In this document: one piece after another, positions 7,561 through 15,833 of the stretch
How the letters are laid out: every line of letters begins with the position of its first letter
Position numbering within the stretch: position 1 is the first letter of the stretch
Origin: Avichristensenella sp031550095
GTDB lineage: Bacteria > Bacillota > Clostridia > Christensenellales > Aristaeellaceae
DNA: 29,209 nucleotides
Direction: 5' to 3'
Assembly: GCA_031550095.1 (NCBI GenBank)
Contig: JAVBOX010000078.1
Location: 1 to 29,209 of the forward strand
Notes under the pieces: generated by a model
Databases searched by the model: none
Seen by the model: only the letters and a program-made list of their open reading frames with translations
Told to the model about the DNA's origin: nothing
Translations under genes and position numbers: made by a program

Positions 7561-8535
7561 TCAGAACAACCCCTCTCCCGTCACCTTCTTGGAGGCAAAG
7601 TTGCTGGTCAGAACCAATGTCACCGAGACGATGGACTGGAGCAGACCGATGGCGGCGGCAAAGGAATACCGCTGCTTGGATAAGCCCACCTTCATGACAT
7701 AAGTCTGGATGATCTCTGAAACGTCAATGTTCCCCGATGTGCCTAGCAGATAGCTCTGCTCGAAGTTGGAGCCGGAAAGACCGCCTCCCAGCAGGTTGCC
7801 CAGGGCGAGGATCAGAACGATGGTGATGGTGCTCTTGATGCCCGGCAGGGTGATGTAGCGGATCCGCTTCATCCGGCCCGCCCCATCAATGCTGGCCGCC
7901 TCGTACAGCGTGGGATCGATTCCCGTGATGCTGGCCAGGAAGAGGATGGCCCACCAGCCCATGTCCTTCCAGATGGAGGTGAAGACCACGATGGGCAGAA
8001 AGTACTTGGCGGTGGTCTGGAAGGGGATGTTGGCCTGGGAAAGCCCTGTGGACATCATGAAGCTGTTGATGACGCCGTTGGCCCGAAGGAAGATCTGGCA
8101 GAACCCGGCCACGATAACCCAGGAGATGAAGTAGGGCAAGTAGCTTACCGTCTGCACCGTCCGCTTGATGGAGGAGACCTTGATTTCATTGAGGATCAGG
8201 GCCAGCAGGATGGGCACGGGAAAGGTAAAGACCAACTTGGTGACGCTCATCACCAGCGTGTTGCGGATGATACTGGCGCTGTTGTAGTCGTTGATGAATT
8301 CCTTGAAGTACTTCAGCCCGACCCAGGGGCTTGTGAAGATGCCCATGAGGCCCGAGGTGATCTTGTAGTCCTTGAAGGCGATGAGGATGCCGAACATGGG
8401 GATGTAGTGGAATACGATGATAAATGTGATGCCGGCCAGCGCGAACAGCTGCAAATACCGTTGGCGCCAGAACAGCTGATACCAGGGTTGCTTCACCATG
8501 GCGAAGGCGCGCTTTTTTTCCATGGCTTGGCTCAT
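7561..8535 (-). CDS. Carbohydrate ABC transporter permease (MalF/LplB type)
   Basis: A 324-aa inner-membrane subunit, first gene of the transport operon. It has a cytoplasmic N-terminus, a first helix near residues 30-50 (LFALAGITFIIVFHYIPMFG), the family motif IAFKDYKI after it, and the EAA loop as LYEAASIDGAGRMKRIRYI. AAGGAGGG lies 6 nt before the ATG. It forms a heterodimeric channel with the MalG-type permease. A promoter with perfect TTGACA and candidate activator half-sites lies in the divergent intergenic region upstream. YesN-type regulators commonly activate Lpl/Ytc-type transporters, and one is encoded in this window. Confidence 0.94.
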   Translation of the reverse strand: MSQAMEKKRAFAMVKQPWYQLFWRQRYLQLFALAGITFIIVFHYIPMFGILIAFKDYKITSGLMGIFTSPWVGLKYFKEFINDYNSASIIRNTLVMSVTKLVFTFPVPILLALILNEIKVSSIKRTVQTVSYLPYFISWVIVAGFCQIFLRANGVINSFMMSTGLSQANIPFQTTAKYFLPIVVFTSIWKDMGWWAILFLASITGIDPTLYEAASIDGAGRMKRIRYITLPGIKSTITIVLILALGNLLGGGLSGSNFEQSYLLGTSGNIDVSEIIQTYVMKVGLSKQRYSFAAAIGLLQSIVSVTLVLTSNFASKKVTGEGLF

Positions 8536-8629
8536 GCGCCGCCCTCCTTCCGTATCCTTGTTCCTAAAGTGAGCCTATCAAACCACGGTTTGTCTGTAAA
8601 CTGTCAGATCGTATGATGCGGTGTCCGAT

Positions 8630-8658
8630 ATTGCGGGAGCTTATTCCCGTTTTGTCAA
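8630..8658 (-). promoter_or_regulatory. Candidate promoter of the permease-SBP operon
   Basis: On the minus strand a perfect -35 TTGACA (8658-8653) is followed by only weak -10 candidates (CGCAAT with 17 bp or CAATAT with 19 bp). A good -35 with a poor -10 is compatible with activator dependence. Two TATACC half-sites lie about 22 bp upstream of the -35, a suitable activator position. Confidence 0.45.
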
Positions 8659-8679
8659 TGGACATCAGGAAAAGTGAGA

Positions 8680-8695
8680 GGTATACATCGGTATA
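8680..8695 (-). promoter_or_regulatory. Direct-repeat activator site (GGTATA x2, 10-bp phased)
   Basis: GGTATA occurs at 8680-8685 and 8690-8695, exactly 10 bp apart, i.e. on one DNA face. On the minus strand this reads ATATACCG followed by ATGTATACC. The same two elements recur at 15562-15591. AraC-family proteins typically bind tandem half-sites one or two turns apart, and the locus encodes one. Confidence 0.45.
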
Positions 8696-8712
8696 TGGTG
8701 GATTTCACCATA
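8694..8712. promoter_or_regulatory. 7-bp inverted repeat in the divergent promoter region
   Basis: TATGGTG (8694-8700) and CACCATA (8706-8712) are perfect arms around a 5-nt centre. It overlaps the end of the direct-repeat site. It could be a repressor operator for either divergent operon or a weak hairpin in the leader of the 883-aa gene. Confidence 0.4.
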
Positions 8713-8812
8713 AGATATGACACGCTTATGAAGATCGGACGCTTCCCTCTGGGAACGGGAGGCGTTACGATGCTGCCATAAGACTCAATAGAAGGGCAGG
8801 AGGATTGTTTTC

Positions 8813-11464
8813 ATGGAAAACCGTTCCGCCACAAGGCTTAAGGCGTTGTTCGCGGCGCAAAAGCCCCTGAAGGATATGGCCGCTAAAAAGACATTCGCCC
8901 GCGGGATCATCGAAACCTATCCTGGCGTCACCTTTGACCGCCCCATGGGCAGGTCGCCTAGGATCTACACCCCTGCCCTGAAGGGCTCCCTTTGGGGCTC
9001 TCCCGACAGGATGACCTTGAGCATGCTCAAGACCGACGTGTTTGACAGGCGGTATTTCCGCACAAAGCCAGTGACCCTGGATGAGGTGATGAAAGGCGCC
9101 TATTCGGAAGCCAACCGGGCCTTTGACGACATGCCCAGGGTGGGCCTGACACGGCCTAAATACGGCACCTTGCTGGAAACCGGCGGACGCATTGACAAGC
9201 AGGCCTGGAGCGAGTCCTATCCGTTTCCCTGCCAAAAGTCCGTAGGACAGATGATCGTCCTGGCGGAGGATTTGAAAGGGGCGGAACAGCCGGAAGCGGT
9301 CATGTCCATGGCTGATGGAACGACCCGGGTGGCTGTGAAAAAGGGCGGCGCCTCCCTCGCCTTGGAGTACGCCATGTGCATGAAGCGCAACGTGGTGGCG
9401 ATTCGCACGGTCTACGCGGGCCTTACCAAGCCTCTGGCTTTCCGCCTTCACCGCCATCAGGACCAGGGCCACAGGCGCTACATGGATGCCAACGGGAACT
9501 ACGTTCCCAAGGAGCAGCGCAAGGTGGTCTATCACCCAGTGAATCCCCAGGATCCTGTGGGTTATTATGACTACGAGGCGGACGCCGCCTTCAACGGCCC
9601 ATTCGAGCCACCCGTCAGCGGGATGGACGGCCGTTTTTTCTGGATTGAACAGCGCTTTCCCGGGGAAGCCACTTTCCCGGATGGATTCCGGTACGCCCTG
9701 GTGGGGCTGGTGTCCGGGCACGCCGTTCTGGTGGAGCGGCAGGGCCTTGCCAAGAATCTGGGTACCCCTCAGCGGATGCCCCGGGACGCCCAGGGGCGAC
9801 TGATTCTTCCCTTCAAGTCCGTGGGCCATGACGATCTTTATGAGATGATCGACCGGGCGTTTGAGCTGGTTCGGGAGGCCCCGGGGGTGGCGGGGACCGG
9901 GACGCTGGAAGGCGCGGGGGATGGGGAAGCCGTGTTCTACGCCGCCGTCGTGACCCTGAATGAGTCGCCCACCTTCCTTCAGGACGCAAAGGAAATGCTG
10001 CTGGAAGCGGAGCGCCTTGGCTTTGAGGGATTGAAGCGGGAGAACAGGGACTGGTACGATACCCATTACGATGGTCGGGAGAGAGGCCGAGTCGTCATCG
10101 AGGGCAACAAAAAAGAGGAAGCCGATGGGAAGCTGCTGGATGACGCCTATCTGAGCTGGTCCTATGGGCATGGAGGCTTCTGTCGCCCCAATCCGGGGAA
10201 GAACGAGGGCAGTGCCAGCTATGCCGCCTTTGACGTGGATACCCAGGCTTGGCACTCCCTGCCCTGCTATAACGAGCTGTTTACGGAAGGGCCTTGGTTC
10301 GTCCGCAACCGGTCCGAGGTGATGCTGCAGTGGCCCCAATTGGTGTGGCGCTGGCGGGAGGCGCTGAAGGAAAAGGCCCAGGCCATCTACGGCCTGCCCG
10401 GCCTGGTCATGGGGCATGGGTATCTGCCTCCCGTGGTGCCGGATCCCTGGTACATCGAGAACCAGACATTGGATTTCTGCATGGAGGTTCCTGGCCAGGT
10501 GATGAAGGTCATTTGGAATTTCTGGGACTATAACGGAGATGAGACGTTCCTGCGGGAGACAGTTTACCCGCTACTTCGAGAGCTGGCCATCTTCTACGAG
10601 GCGTTTGCCCGGCGTGGCTGGGATGGGGAACACTATCATCTCTACCCCACGGTGGAGACGGAGAGTTACGGCATTTCCTACGGCCTGGAGTTTGCCAAAG
10701 ACACCACGGGCGCCATCGCAATGTTCCGCAAGGTCCTCATGAGCGCGGCGGATGCCGGGGAATACCTGGGCCTGGATGAGGATAAAGTTCCCGGCTGGCG
10801 GGAGGTGGCGGAAAAGCTGCCGCCGTATCCCACATTCCAGATGGGCATGGGGGAGATCTTCGCCGGAAACCCGGGGATCATTCCCCGCTGGTCAGCCGGG
10901 GATCATGAGATCAACTCCGGAAACTACCCGGCCACCCTGGCGGATGAAATCAACCTGGACAGCGAAAGGGAGCAAAGGGAACTGATCATTCGCACGGCGG
11001 ATACGGTTCGCAACAACCATAACACCGAGCCCTATATCCTGGCCGGGGCTTTTGCCGAGCATACGGTGGTGGGCTACAACATTACGCCTGTGAAGATCGA
11101 GGACGCAAGCCTCCTGGCGGGGGAAGTGATCCGCGCCCCGGAGCGGCTGCTCAACAGCCGTTCTGGCCGCATTTATCTGTTCCCTGTGGTGCCAAAGGAC
11201 AGCACCATTGCCTTCCGGGACTTTCTTGCACGGGGCGGATTTGAGGTTTCGGCAAGCAAGGACAAAAGCGGCGTCCTCGCTGTTGCGATAAAAGCCCGCC
11301 GGAGCATTCCCTGCCAGGTGATGAACCCCTGGCCCGGACGGGCCGTCGCGATCACGGATGAGACGGGTGGAACGGGGATTCCCTACCAAGTTGACCGAAG
11401 CAACGGAGAATGCCTGGTGTTTGAGGCGAAAGCGGGGCATACCTATAGCCTTGACCAGGGCTGA
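8813..11464 (+). CDS. Putative six-hairpin glycosidase, paralogue of the protein at 24971
   Basis: An 883-aa cytoplasmic protein (no signal peptide). The N-terminal ~330 residues are probably beta-rich, with motifs TLSMLKTDVFDRRY, YPFPCQK and DQGHRRYMDANG. The central part (about 450-730) looks like an (alpha/alpha)6 barrel: SASYAAFDVDTQAWHSLPCY, FCMEVPGQVMKVIWNFWDY, FYEAFARRGWDG and LYPTVETESYGISY. The last resembles the SPEN/acid region of GH95-type enzymes, making E615 or E617 catalytic candidates. The C-terminus has LNSRSGRIYLFP, like the late barrel and beta domain of GH95 or GH65 relatives, then a beta domain. AGGAGG is 9 nt before the ATG. It is alone on its strand, ending in a shared terminator. 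I cannot assign a CAZy family; glycosidase or glycoside phosphorylase are both possible. Confidence 0.85.
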   Translation: MENRSATRLKALFAAQKPLKDMAAKKTFARGIIETYPGVTFDRPMGRSPRIYTPALKGSLWGSPDRMTLSMLKTDVFDRRYFRTKPVTLDEVMKGAYSEANRAFDDMPRVGLTRPKYGTLLETGGRIDKQAWSESYPFPCQKSVGQMIVLAEDLKGAEQPEAVMSMADGTTRVAVKKGGASLALEYAMCMKRNVVAIRTVYAGLTKPLAFRLHRHQDQGHRRYMDANGNYVPKEQRKVVYHPVNPQDPVGYYDYEADAAFNGPFEPPVSGMDGRFFWIEQRFPGEATFPDGFRYALVGLVSGHAVLVERQGLAKNLGTPQRMPRDAQGRLILPFKSVGHDDLYEMIDRAFELVREAPGVAGTGTLEGAGDGEAVFYAAVVTLNESPTFLQDAKEMLLEAERLGFEGLKRENRDWYDTHYDGRERGRVVIEGNKKEEADGKLLDDAYLSWSYGHGGFCRPNPGKNEGSASYAAFDVDTQAWHSLPCYNELFTEGPWFVRNRSEVMLQWPQLVWRWREALKEKAQAIYGLPGLVMGHGYLPPVVPDPWYIENQTLDFCMEVPGQVMKVIWNFWDYNGDETFLRETVYPLLRELAIFYEAFARRGWDGEHYHLYPTVETESYGISYGLEFAKDTTGAIAMFRKVLMSAADAGEYLGLDEDKVPGWREVAEKLPPYPTFQMGMGEIFAGNPGIIPRWSAGDHEINSGNYPATLADEINLDSEREQRELIIRTADTVRNNHNTEPYILAGAFAEHTVVGYNITPVKIEDASLLAGEVIRAPERLLNSRSGRIYLFPVVPKDSTIAFRDFLARGGFEVSASKDKSGVLAVAIKARRSIPCQVMNPWPGRAVAITDETGGTGIPYQVDRSNGECLVFEAKAGHTYSLDQG

Positions 11465-11480
11465 CGCCGCTTTCCAGAGC

Positions 11481-11516
11481 AATCGGGCTGTCCCGCAATC
11501 GCGGGGCAGCCCGATT
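11481..11516. terminator. Bidirectional terminator between convergent genes
   Basis: A 16-bp stem (11481-11496 with 11501-11516, one G-T pair, 4-nt loop) sits 17 nt after the plus-strand stop and 16 nt from the minus-strand stop. The U-tracts are poor on both sides, but the stem is very stable and the location suits both transcripts. Confidence 0.75.
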
Positions 11517-11531
11517 CTCTGTTCACTTTCG

Positions 11532-13643
11532 TTATAGCGATACCGTTTCCCACAGGCACTTCGTTCCTGTCAACATCTCTGTTCGCGGGTCAGGCTGGCC
11601 GCCGCCCACATAGACCGTCACGCTTCCTCGATGGGCTGTGGCTTGGCCTTCCAGGTCATACACGGCCAGCTGTTCCGGAGTTACCCGCAGGGACAGGCGG
11701 CTTGATTCCCCGGCTTTGAGAAATACCGGGGAGAAAGCCGCCAGCTGGCGGATGGGGGTCTCAAAGGCCGGGTTGTTCCAGGACACATAGACCTGGGCGA
11801 TTTCCTTGCCGTCCCGGTTTCCCGCGTTGCGCAGGGTGACCTGGATGTCAATGCCGCCTTCCTGGGCTTTGGCGGAGAGATTCTCATAGGTAAATTGGGT
11901 ATAGGACAGCCCGTAACCAAAGGGATAGGCAGGCTCCACCTCCATAAAGCGGTATGTGCGGCCCTTCATGGAATAATCCTTGAAATCGGGCACCTGCTCC
12001 ATGCTTTTGTAGAAGGTGACCGGCAGCCTGCCGCTGGGGTTCGCCTCCCCAAAGAGGGTGTTGGCCGCGGCGACGCCCCCCATCTGCCCTGGATACCAAA
12101 CCTGCATGATGGCCCCAAAACGATCCTCGTGGGGGAATACGGTGGCGGAGCCCGTCATGTTCAGGAGCACCATGGGTTTTTTCACGGTGGCAAGGGCATC
12201 CAGCAGCAGCCTTTGGGATTCGGGCAGCAGCATGGTGGTTCGGTCGCCGGAACCTATGCCCTCCTCGCCCTCCTTGTCGCCGTTGAGGCCTGTTACAACG
12301 ATGGTCATGTCCGCCAGCCTTGCGGCGGTCATGGCCTCGGCGATCCTGTAAGAACCGCCTTCGCCCCACTTTTCCTCAATAGAGCCGCCGGACAGTGCGC
12401 ATCCCTCCGCCAGAATCCACCGGATTTCCGGGGCATGCTGCCTAAGCCCTTCCAGGATGGTGTAGGTTTCCGAGGGCGTGCCCGTGTAGTTGCCTTTGAG
12501 GGCATCCCGGCTGTCCGCGTTGGGGCCGATGACCGCCACGGTCTTGAGCGCCTTTCGGTTCAGAGGCAGAGTTCCATCATTCTTCAACAGAACTAGGGAG
12601 TCCTGGGCCATCCGGAGAGAGCGGGCGTGATGCTCGGCACAGTCGTTGAGCGTGTAGGGATAACCGGCATAGGGCTGGCCCTCCAGGGGATCAAAGAGGC
12701 CTAGTCTGAAACGGGCCAGCAAGAGCCGGTAGGCGGAACGGGTGATGACATCCTCGCTGATATAGCCCTTCTTTGCCGCCTCCACCAAATGGGGGAAGAT
12801 AAAGCCGCAGCATAGGTCCATGCCGTTATTCACTGCCAGCGCCGAAGCCTCGGCGGCGGTTTCTGCCAGCTTGTGATGCTCAAAGATATCCTCGATGGCG
12901 CCGCAGTCGCTGACCACATAGCCGTCAAAGCCCCACTCATCCCGCAGAATTTTCCGCAGCAATACCGTGGACGCGCAGGCCGCTTCCCCGTTGACCCGGT
13001 TGTAGGCGCCCATATAAGAATACACATGGCCTTCGGCAAAGGCGGCCTTGAAGGCCGGCAGATAGGTCTCCGCCATGTCCTTTTTGGACGCGATGGCGTC
13101 AAAGGTATGCCGGTCCGCTTCCGGGCCGCTGTGGACGGCGTAGTGTTTGGCCGTGGCGACGCATTTGAAGTACTTGGGATCGTTCCCCTGGAGCCCTTTG
13201 ATGAAGGCGACGCCCATCCGGGCGGTGAGGAAGGGATCCTCCCCATAGGTTTCATGGCCCCGGCCCCAGCGGGGATCCCGGAAGATGTTGATGTTAGGCG
13301 TCCACATGGTCAGGCCCTTGTAAATGCCCCTGTCCTCCTGGCTGGCCGCGGCGTGATGCTTAATCCGGGCTTCTGTGGCGATGATATCGGCGATTTCCTG
13401 AAGCTGCGCCTCGTCGAAGCTGGCGGCCATGCCGATGGGCTGAGGGAACATGGTGGCCACCCCGGCCCTGGCGACGCCGTGAAGGCACTCGTTCCACCAA
13501 TTGTATTCGGGGATGGCGAAGCGGGATAGGGCGGAAGAAAAATAGGTCATCTGGCTGACCTTCTCCTCCAAGGTCATTTGGGAGACGAGAATTTCGGCCC
13601 TTTCCTCAAAGGGCTTGGACGGGTCCTTCCAAGCGTCGTTCAT
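11532..13643 (-). CDS. GH3 glycoside hydrolase, likely beta-xylosidase/beta-glucosidase
   Basis: A 703-aa cytoplasmic exo-glycosidase that removes terminal beta-linked xylose, glucose or arabinose. Order of domains: GH3 (alpha/beta)8 barrel (about 20-330), alpha/beta sandwich (360-570) and fibronectin III-like domain (about 610-690). Visible motifs are YNWWNECLHGVARAG (xylosidase-type), DPRWGRGHETYGEDP, KHYAVHSGPE, and the nucleophile Asp246 in GYVVSDCGAIED. The acid/base is probably a Glu in the EGEEG segment of the second domain. WWNECLHGV and SDCGAI favour the beta-xylosidase/arabinofuranosidase branch. The frame is open to 13817, but GAGGAGG before the ATG at 13643 and the usual MTLEEKVSQM start region set the start. 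Last gene of an operon with esterase and MBL proteins (16-bp gap). Confidence 0.93.
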   Translation of the reverse strand: MNDAWKDPSKPFEERAEILVSQMTLEEKVSQMTYFSSALSRFAIPEYNWWNECLHGVARAGVATMFPQPIGMAASFDEAQLQEIADIIATEARIKHHAAASQEDRGIYKGLTMWTPNINIFRDPRWGRGHETYGEDPFLTARMGVAFIKGLQGNDPKYFKCVATAKHYAVHSGPEADRHTFDAIASKKDMAETYLPAFKAAFAEGHVYSYMGAYNRVNGEAACASTVLLRKILRDEWGFDGYVVSDCGAIEDIFEHHKLAETAAEASALAVNNGMDLCCGFIFPHLVEAAKKGYISEDVITRSAYRLLLARFRLGLFDPLEGQPYAGYPYTLNDCAEHHARSLRMAQDSLVLLKNDGTLPLNRKALKTVAVIGPNADSRDALKGNYTGTPSETYTILEGLRQHAPEIRWILAEGCALSGGSIEEKWGEGGSYRIAEAMTAARLADMTIVVTGLNGDKEGEEGIGSGDRTTMLLPESQRLLLDALATVKKPMVLLNMTGSATVFPHEDRFGAIMQVWYPGQMGGVAAANTLFGEANPSGRLPVTFYKSMEQVPDFKDYSMKGRTYRFMEVEPAYPFGYGLSYTQFTYENLSAKAQEGGIDIQVTLRNAGNRDGKEIAQVYVSWNNPAFETPIRQLAAFSPVFLKAGESSRLSLRVTPEQLAVYDLEGQATAHRGSVTVYVGGGQPDPRTEMLTGTKCLWETVSL

Positions 13644-13659
13644 CCTGTCTATATCCTCC

Positions 13660-14604
13660 TCAAATGGATTGTTGCAGCGTCTCCTGGAACCATTTTGCCG
13701 CGTCCGCAAAAATTTTCTCCCGCTGCTTATCTCGGGGCATGTTGTGCTCCACGCCTTCATAAAGCCGGATCTCCTTGCGTACATCCTCCGGAATGGCGTC
13801 GTATAGCTTCCGCGCACAAGCGCAGGGAATGGCCTTGTCGGCGGCGCCGTGCATGATGAGAATGGGGCAGCGGATTTCCGGCGCGTAGTCCAGGGGGTTC
13901 AGGTTCATCATGTCTCGAACGCTTTCCAGGGTGGCGTAGGCGCTGTTGCCAGGGAAGAGCAACTCGTCGACGACGCCGATGGCTGAAGCGGCGCCCGCGC
14001 CGGCCGCCCGGAGGCTCTCCCGGTTGATAATCCTGGAAATCCCCGTGGCCGCGTTGACGCGGGCGTCCTCATAGAGCATTTCCATGATGGCGTCTGTTCG
14101 GTCGCCCCAGCGCTTCTGGGTGTCATGGCGGCTTCCGGCGGGGGAGGCCATGGGCACGGACGACCGGATTCGCTTGTCCATGGCAGGCATCTGCACGGCC
14201 AGGGCGCCGCCCAGGCTGATACCGGTGATGCCGATACGGCCCCGGTCGATGAAGGGCAGGCTTTCCAGGTAATTGATGGCGTTAAACACGTCATAGGGCA
14301 TTTCGGAGCTGGGCAGAAGCCTGTACCTGGTTGGGGAGTCCACCCCATGGCCCCGGATGTCAAAGCGGAGGCTCACCAGCCCATATTCCCCCAATACTTC
14401 CGCAAAGCGGTCCAGCCCGTCATTCCGATCCCTGTAGCTGCCGTGGCATATGACGATGGCTGGGTACTTCGTTGTGGCGACGGCGGCATCCTCCGGGAAG
14501 CGCTCCACTTCCCGGGCTAAAATGTTCTCGTTTCCCTTATCCGGCAGGAAAATGGTGGCCCGAAGGGGTAGCCCGGCGCTATAAAACTTGGTTTCCAGGT
14601 GCAT
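13660..14604 (-). CDS. Alpha/beta hydrolase (probable esterase)
   Basis: A 314-aa cytoplasmic serine hydrolase. The oxyanion region is VICHGSYRDRND, the nucleophile is Ser130 in GITGISLGGA, the acid Asp256 in MHGAADKAIP, and the base His287 in EGVEHNM, so the full triad is present. It is similar to dienelactone-hydrolase, S9 and acetyl-esterase families. The frame is open to 14892, but AGGAGGG precedes the ATG at 14604 and the residues upstream are low-complexity shadow of the neighbouring gene. It sits between MBL (11-bp gap) and GH3 (16-bp gap), which suggests it removes acetyl or feruloyl groups from imported oligosaccharides. The exact substrate is an inference. Confidence 0.9.
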   Translation of the reverse strand: MHLETKFYSAGLPLRATIFLPDKGNENILAREVERFPEDAAVATTKYPAIVICHGSYRDRNDGLDRFAEVLGEYGLVSLRFDIRGHGVDSPTRYRLLPSSEMPYDVFNAINYLESLPFIDRGRIGITGISLGGALAVQMPAMDKRIRSSVPMASPAGSRHDTQKRWGDRTDAIMEMLYEDARVNAATGISRIINRESLRAAGAGAASAIGVVDELLFPGNSAYATLESVRDMMNLNPLDYAPEIRCPILIMHGAADKAIPCACARKLYDAIPEDVRKEIRLYEGVEHNMPRDKQREKIFADAAKWFQETLQQSI

Positions 14605-14615
14605 TTGGTTCCCTC

Positions 14616-15479
14616 CTAACGCTTGTCTTCCGCATAAACAATGGAACTGTCCCCGCAGGAGAGGAACAATCCCTGGCCTATGAACGTTTCCAAGGGCTCG
14701 CCCTTCTTTTCGCCCGAGGCGATGGCCTCCACCATGGCGATATAGGGCGTGAGCACCCCGGCGTCGATGAAACCGTGCTCCCCGTGGCCTGAAAGCATCC
14801 GCCTCGCGCCGGAGGCGGCCATGTGCCGAAGGCTCTCCAGATACACCGGAAGCCTTGTGCTGTGGGAGATGTGCAGCCACATGGGACCCCAATAGGCGTG
14901 GGGTACATAGGTGTCGCCGGTGAATAAGGTTTTTGTGTTTTCATCCAGCAGGCAGATGGACCCGGGCGTGTGCCCAGGCGTCATGAGGAACCGGACGACG
15001 CGGCCGCCCAGGTCCAGCGTGTCTCCCTCCTGAACGGCAAGAGTCTCCTTCCGGGCGGGTGTGCCGGAAAGGCTCGTGGGCATCTTGCCACTCCCCTTGG
15101 GGACGGAAATGTCCCGGGGCAATACATAATTGTCCGGGAATGTCCGATTTTTCCGCACATTGTTCCGCCTTTCCTCAATGCCCTCCTTGGAAAGTCCGGC
15201 GATATCCTTCGCTTCCCCATAAACGGTATCGAAGAAGTCGTTGCCCCCCGCGTGGTCTGAATGCGCATGGCTCATGGCTGCGATCATGGGCAGGGAGGTG
15301 AGGGTGCGCAGAAAGCCCGTCAGATCCCCGGCCCCATGGCCGGTATCGAATACCAAGGCCTTTTCCCCGCCAAGGATCAAATAGAGGTTGTCACTTCCGC
15401 AATCGCTGATCCGCCAGATGCCCCCGGTGAGCTCTTTGGCGTAATACCAGCCGTCCGTCCGGTCGAAGTCAAAAGTCAA
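14616..15479 (-). CDS. MBL-fold metallo-hydrolase
   Basis: A 287-aa cytoplasmic metallo-beta-lactamase-fold hydrolase, first gene of the MBL-esterase-GH3 operon. Metal ligands are complete: SHAHSDH (His71, His73, Asp75, His76), His170 in TPGHTPGS, Asp189 in FTGDTY, and a late HGEH pair (His232/His235). Family members act on lactones, thioesters or phosphodiesters; a sugar lactone would fit next to dehydrogenases and glycosidases (inference). The start is best read as TTG at 15479, since AAAGGAGGG with 6-nt spacing lies inside the stretch that a start at the ATG at 15500 would translate. Longer forms up to 15650 would run through a regulatory region. Confidence 0.87.
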   Translation of the reverse strand: MTFDFDRTDGWYYAKELTGGIWRISDCGSDNLYLILGGEKALVFDTGHGAGDLTGFLRTLTSLPMIAAMSHAHSDHAGGNDFFDTVYGEAKDIAGLSKEGIEERRNNVRKNRTFPDNYVLPRDISVPKGSGKMPTSLSGTPARKETLAVQEGDTLDLGGRVVRFLMTPGHTPGSICLLDENTKTLFTGDTYVPHAYWGPMWLHISHSTRLPVYLESLRHMAASGARRMLSGHGEHGFIDAGVLTPYIAMVEAIASGEKKGEPLETFIGQGLFLSCGDSSIVYAEDKR

Positions 15480-15561
15480 TGAAAGCCCTCCTTTCCGCAT
15501 GGGCGTCCGCGGGAAACCCGTGCGGCCATTCGATTGAGCTGGATTCAATTCCCCCCTCTGT

Positions 15562-15593
15562 ATATACCGTTTTTGAGAATTGATGTATACCGT
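15562..15593 (+). promoter_or_regulatory. Second copy of the TATACC half-site pair
   Basis: ATATACCG (15562-15569) and ATGTATACC (15583-15591) repeat the two elements seen upstream of the permease operon, here separated by 13 extra bases, so the half-sites lie 23 bp apart instead of 10. Their orientation points toward the MFS-GH95-regulator operon. Candidate site of the AraC-type response regulator. Confidence 0.4.
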
Positions 15594-15730
15594 CACATCC
15601 ACCGCTGATGCGTCCGATTTTCCACTGCGAAGGAACACCCCCCCATCCAAAGGGGGAAAACGTGAAGTGGCATGAGGCGTCCCGGGCGCCGGCTATAAAA
15701 TATGAGACGCCGCAGATGAAGATATGACAG

Positions 15731-15760
15731 TTGCCATTGTGCGGAATGATTCTATATGAT
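15731..15760 (+). promoter_or_regulatory. Candidate promoter of the MFS-GH95-SBP-YesMN operon
   Basis: TTGCCA (15731-15736, 5/6) is followed after 18 bp by TATGAT (15755-15760, 5/6), or after 16 bp by TATATG. The -10 overlaps the first ATG of the downstream frame, which argues for a later TTG start of the MFS gene. Confidence 0.5.
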
Positions 15761-15833
15761 ACCCGTAGGGTTATCCGGGCACAAGGCATTTGAACGCCCA
15801 TTGGCCAGGAAACCGGCGGAAGGGGACGGTTCT

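Larger units (their letters stand above)
15480..15833. other. Divergent intergenic control region (MBL operon / MFS operon)
   Basis: About 350 bp with no convincing gene. It holds a paired TATACC motif (15562-15591), a C5/G5 hairpin (15640-15656), an A/T-rich TATAAAAT (15694-15701) without a matching -35, a plus-strand promoter candidate (15731-15760), and the SD for the MFS gene. No clear core promoter for the minus-strand MBL operon is visible. Confidence 0.6.

Noticed and set aside
8765..10417. A 550-aa open frame on the minus strand opposite the 883-aa gene
   Set aside because: It is a GC-skew shadow: rich in His, Gly, Pro and Leu with no domain, and lies fully inside a gene with clear motifs, SD and a paralogue.
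15640..15656. C5/G5 hairpin as a terminator
   Set aside because: The stem is short, no T-tract follows in a useful direction, and no gene ends nearby.
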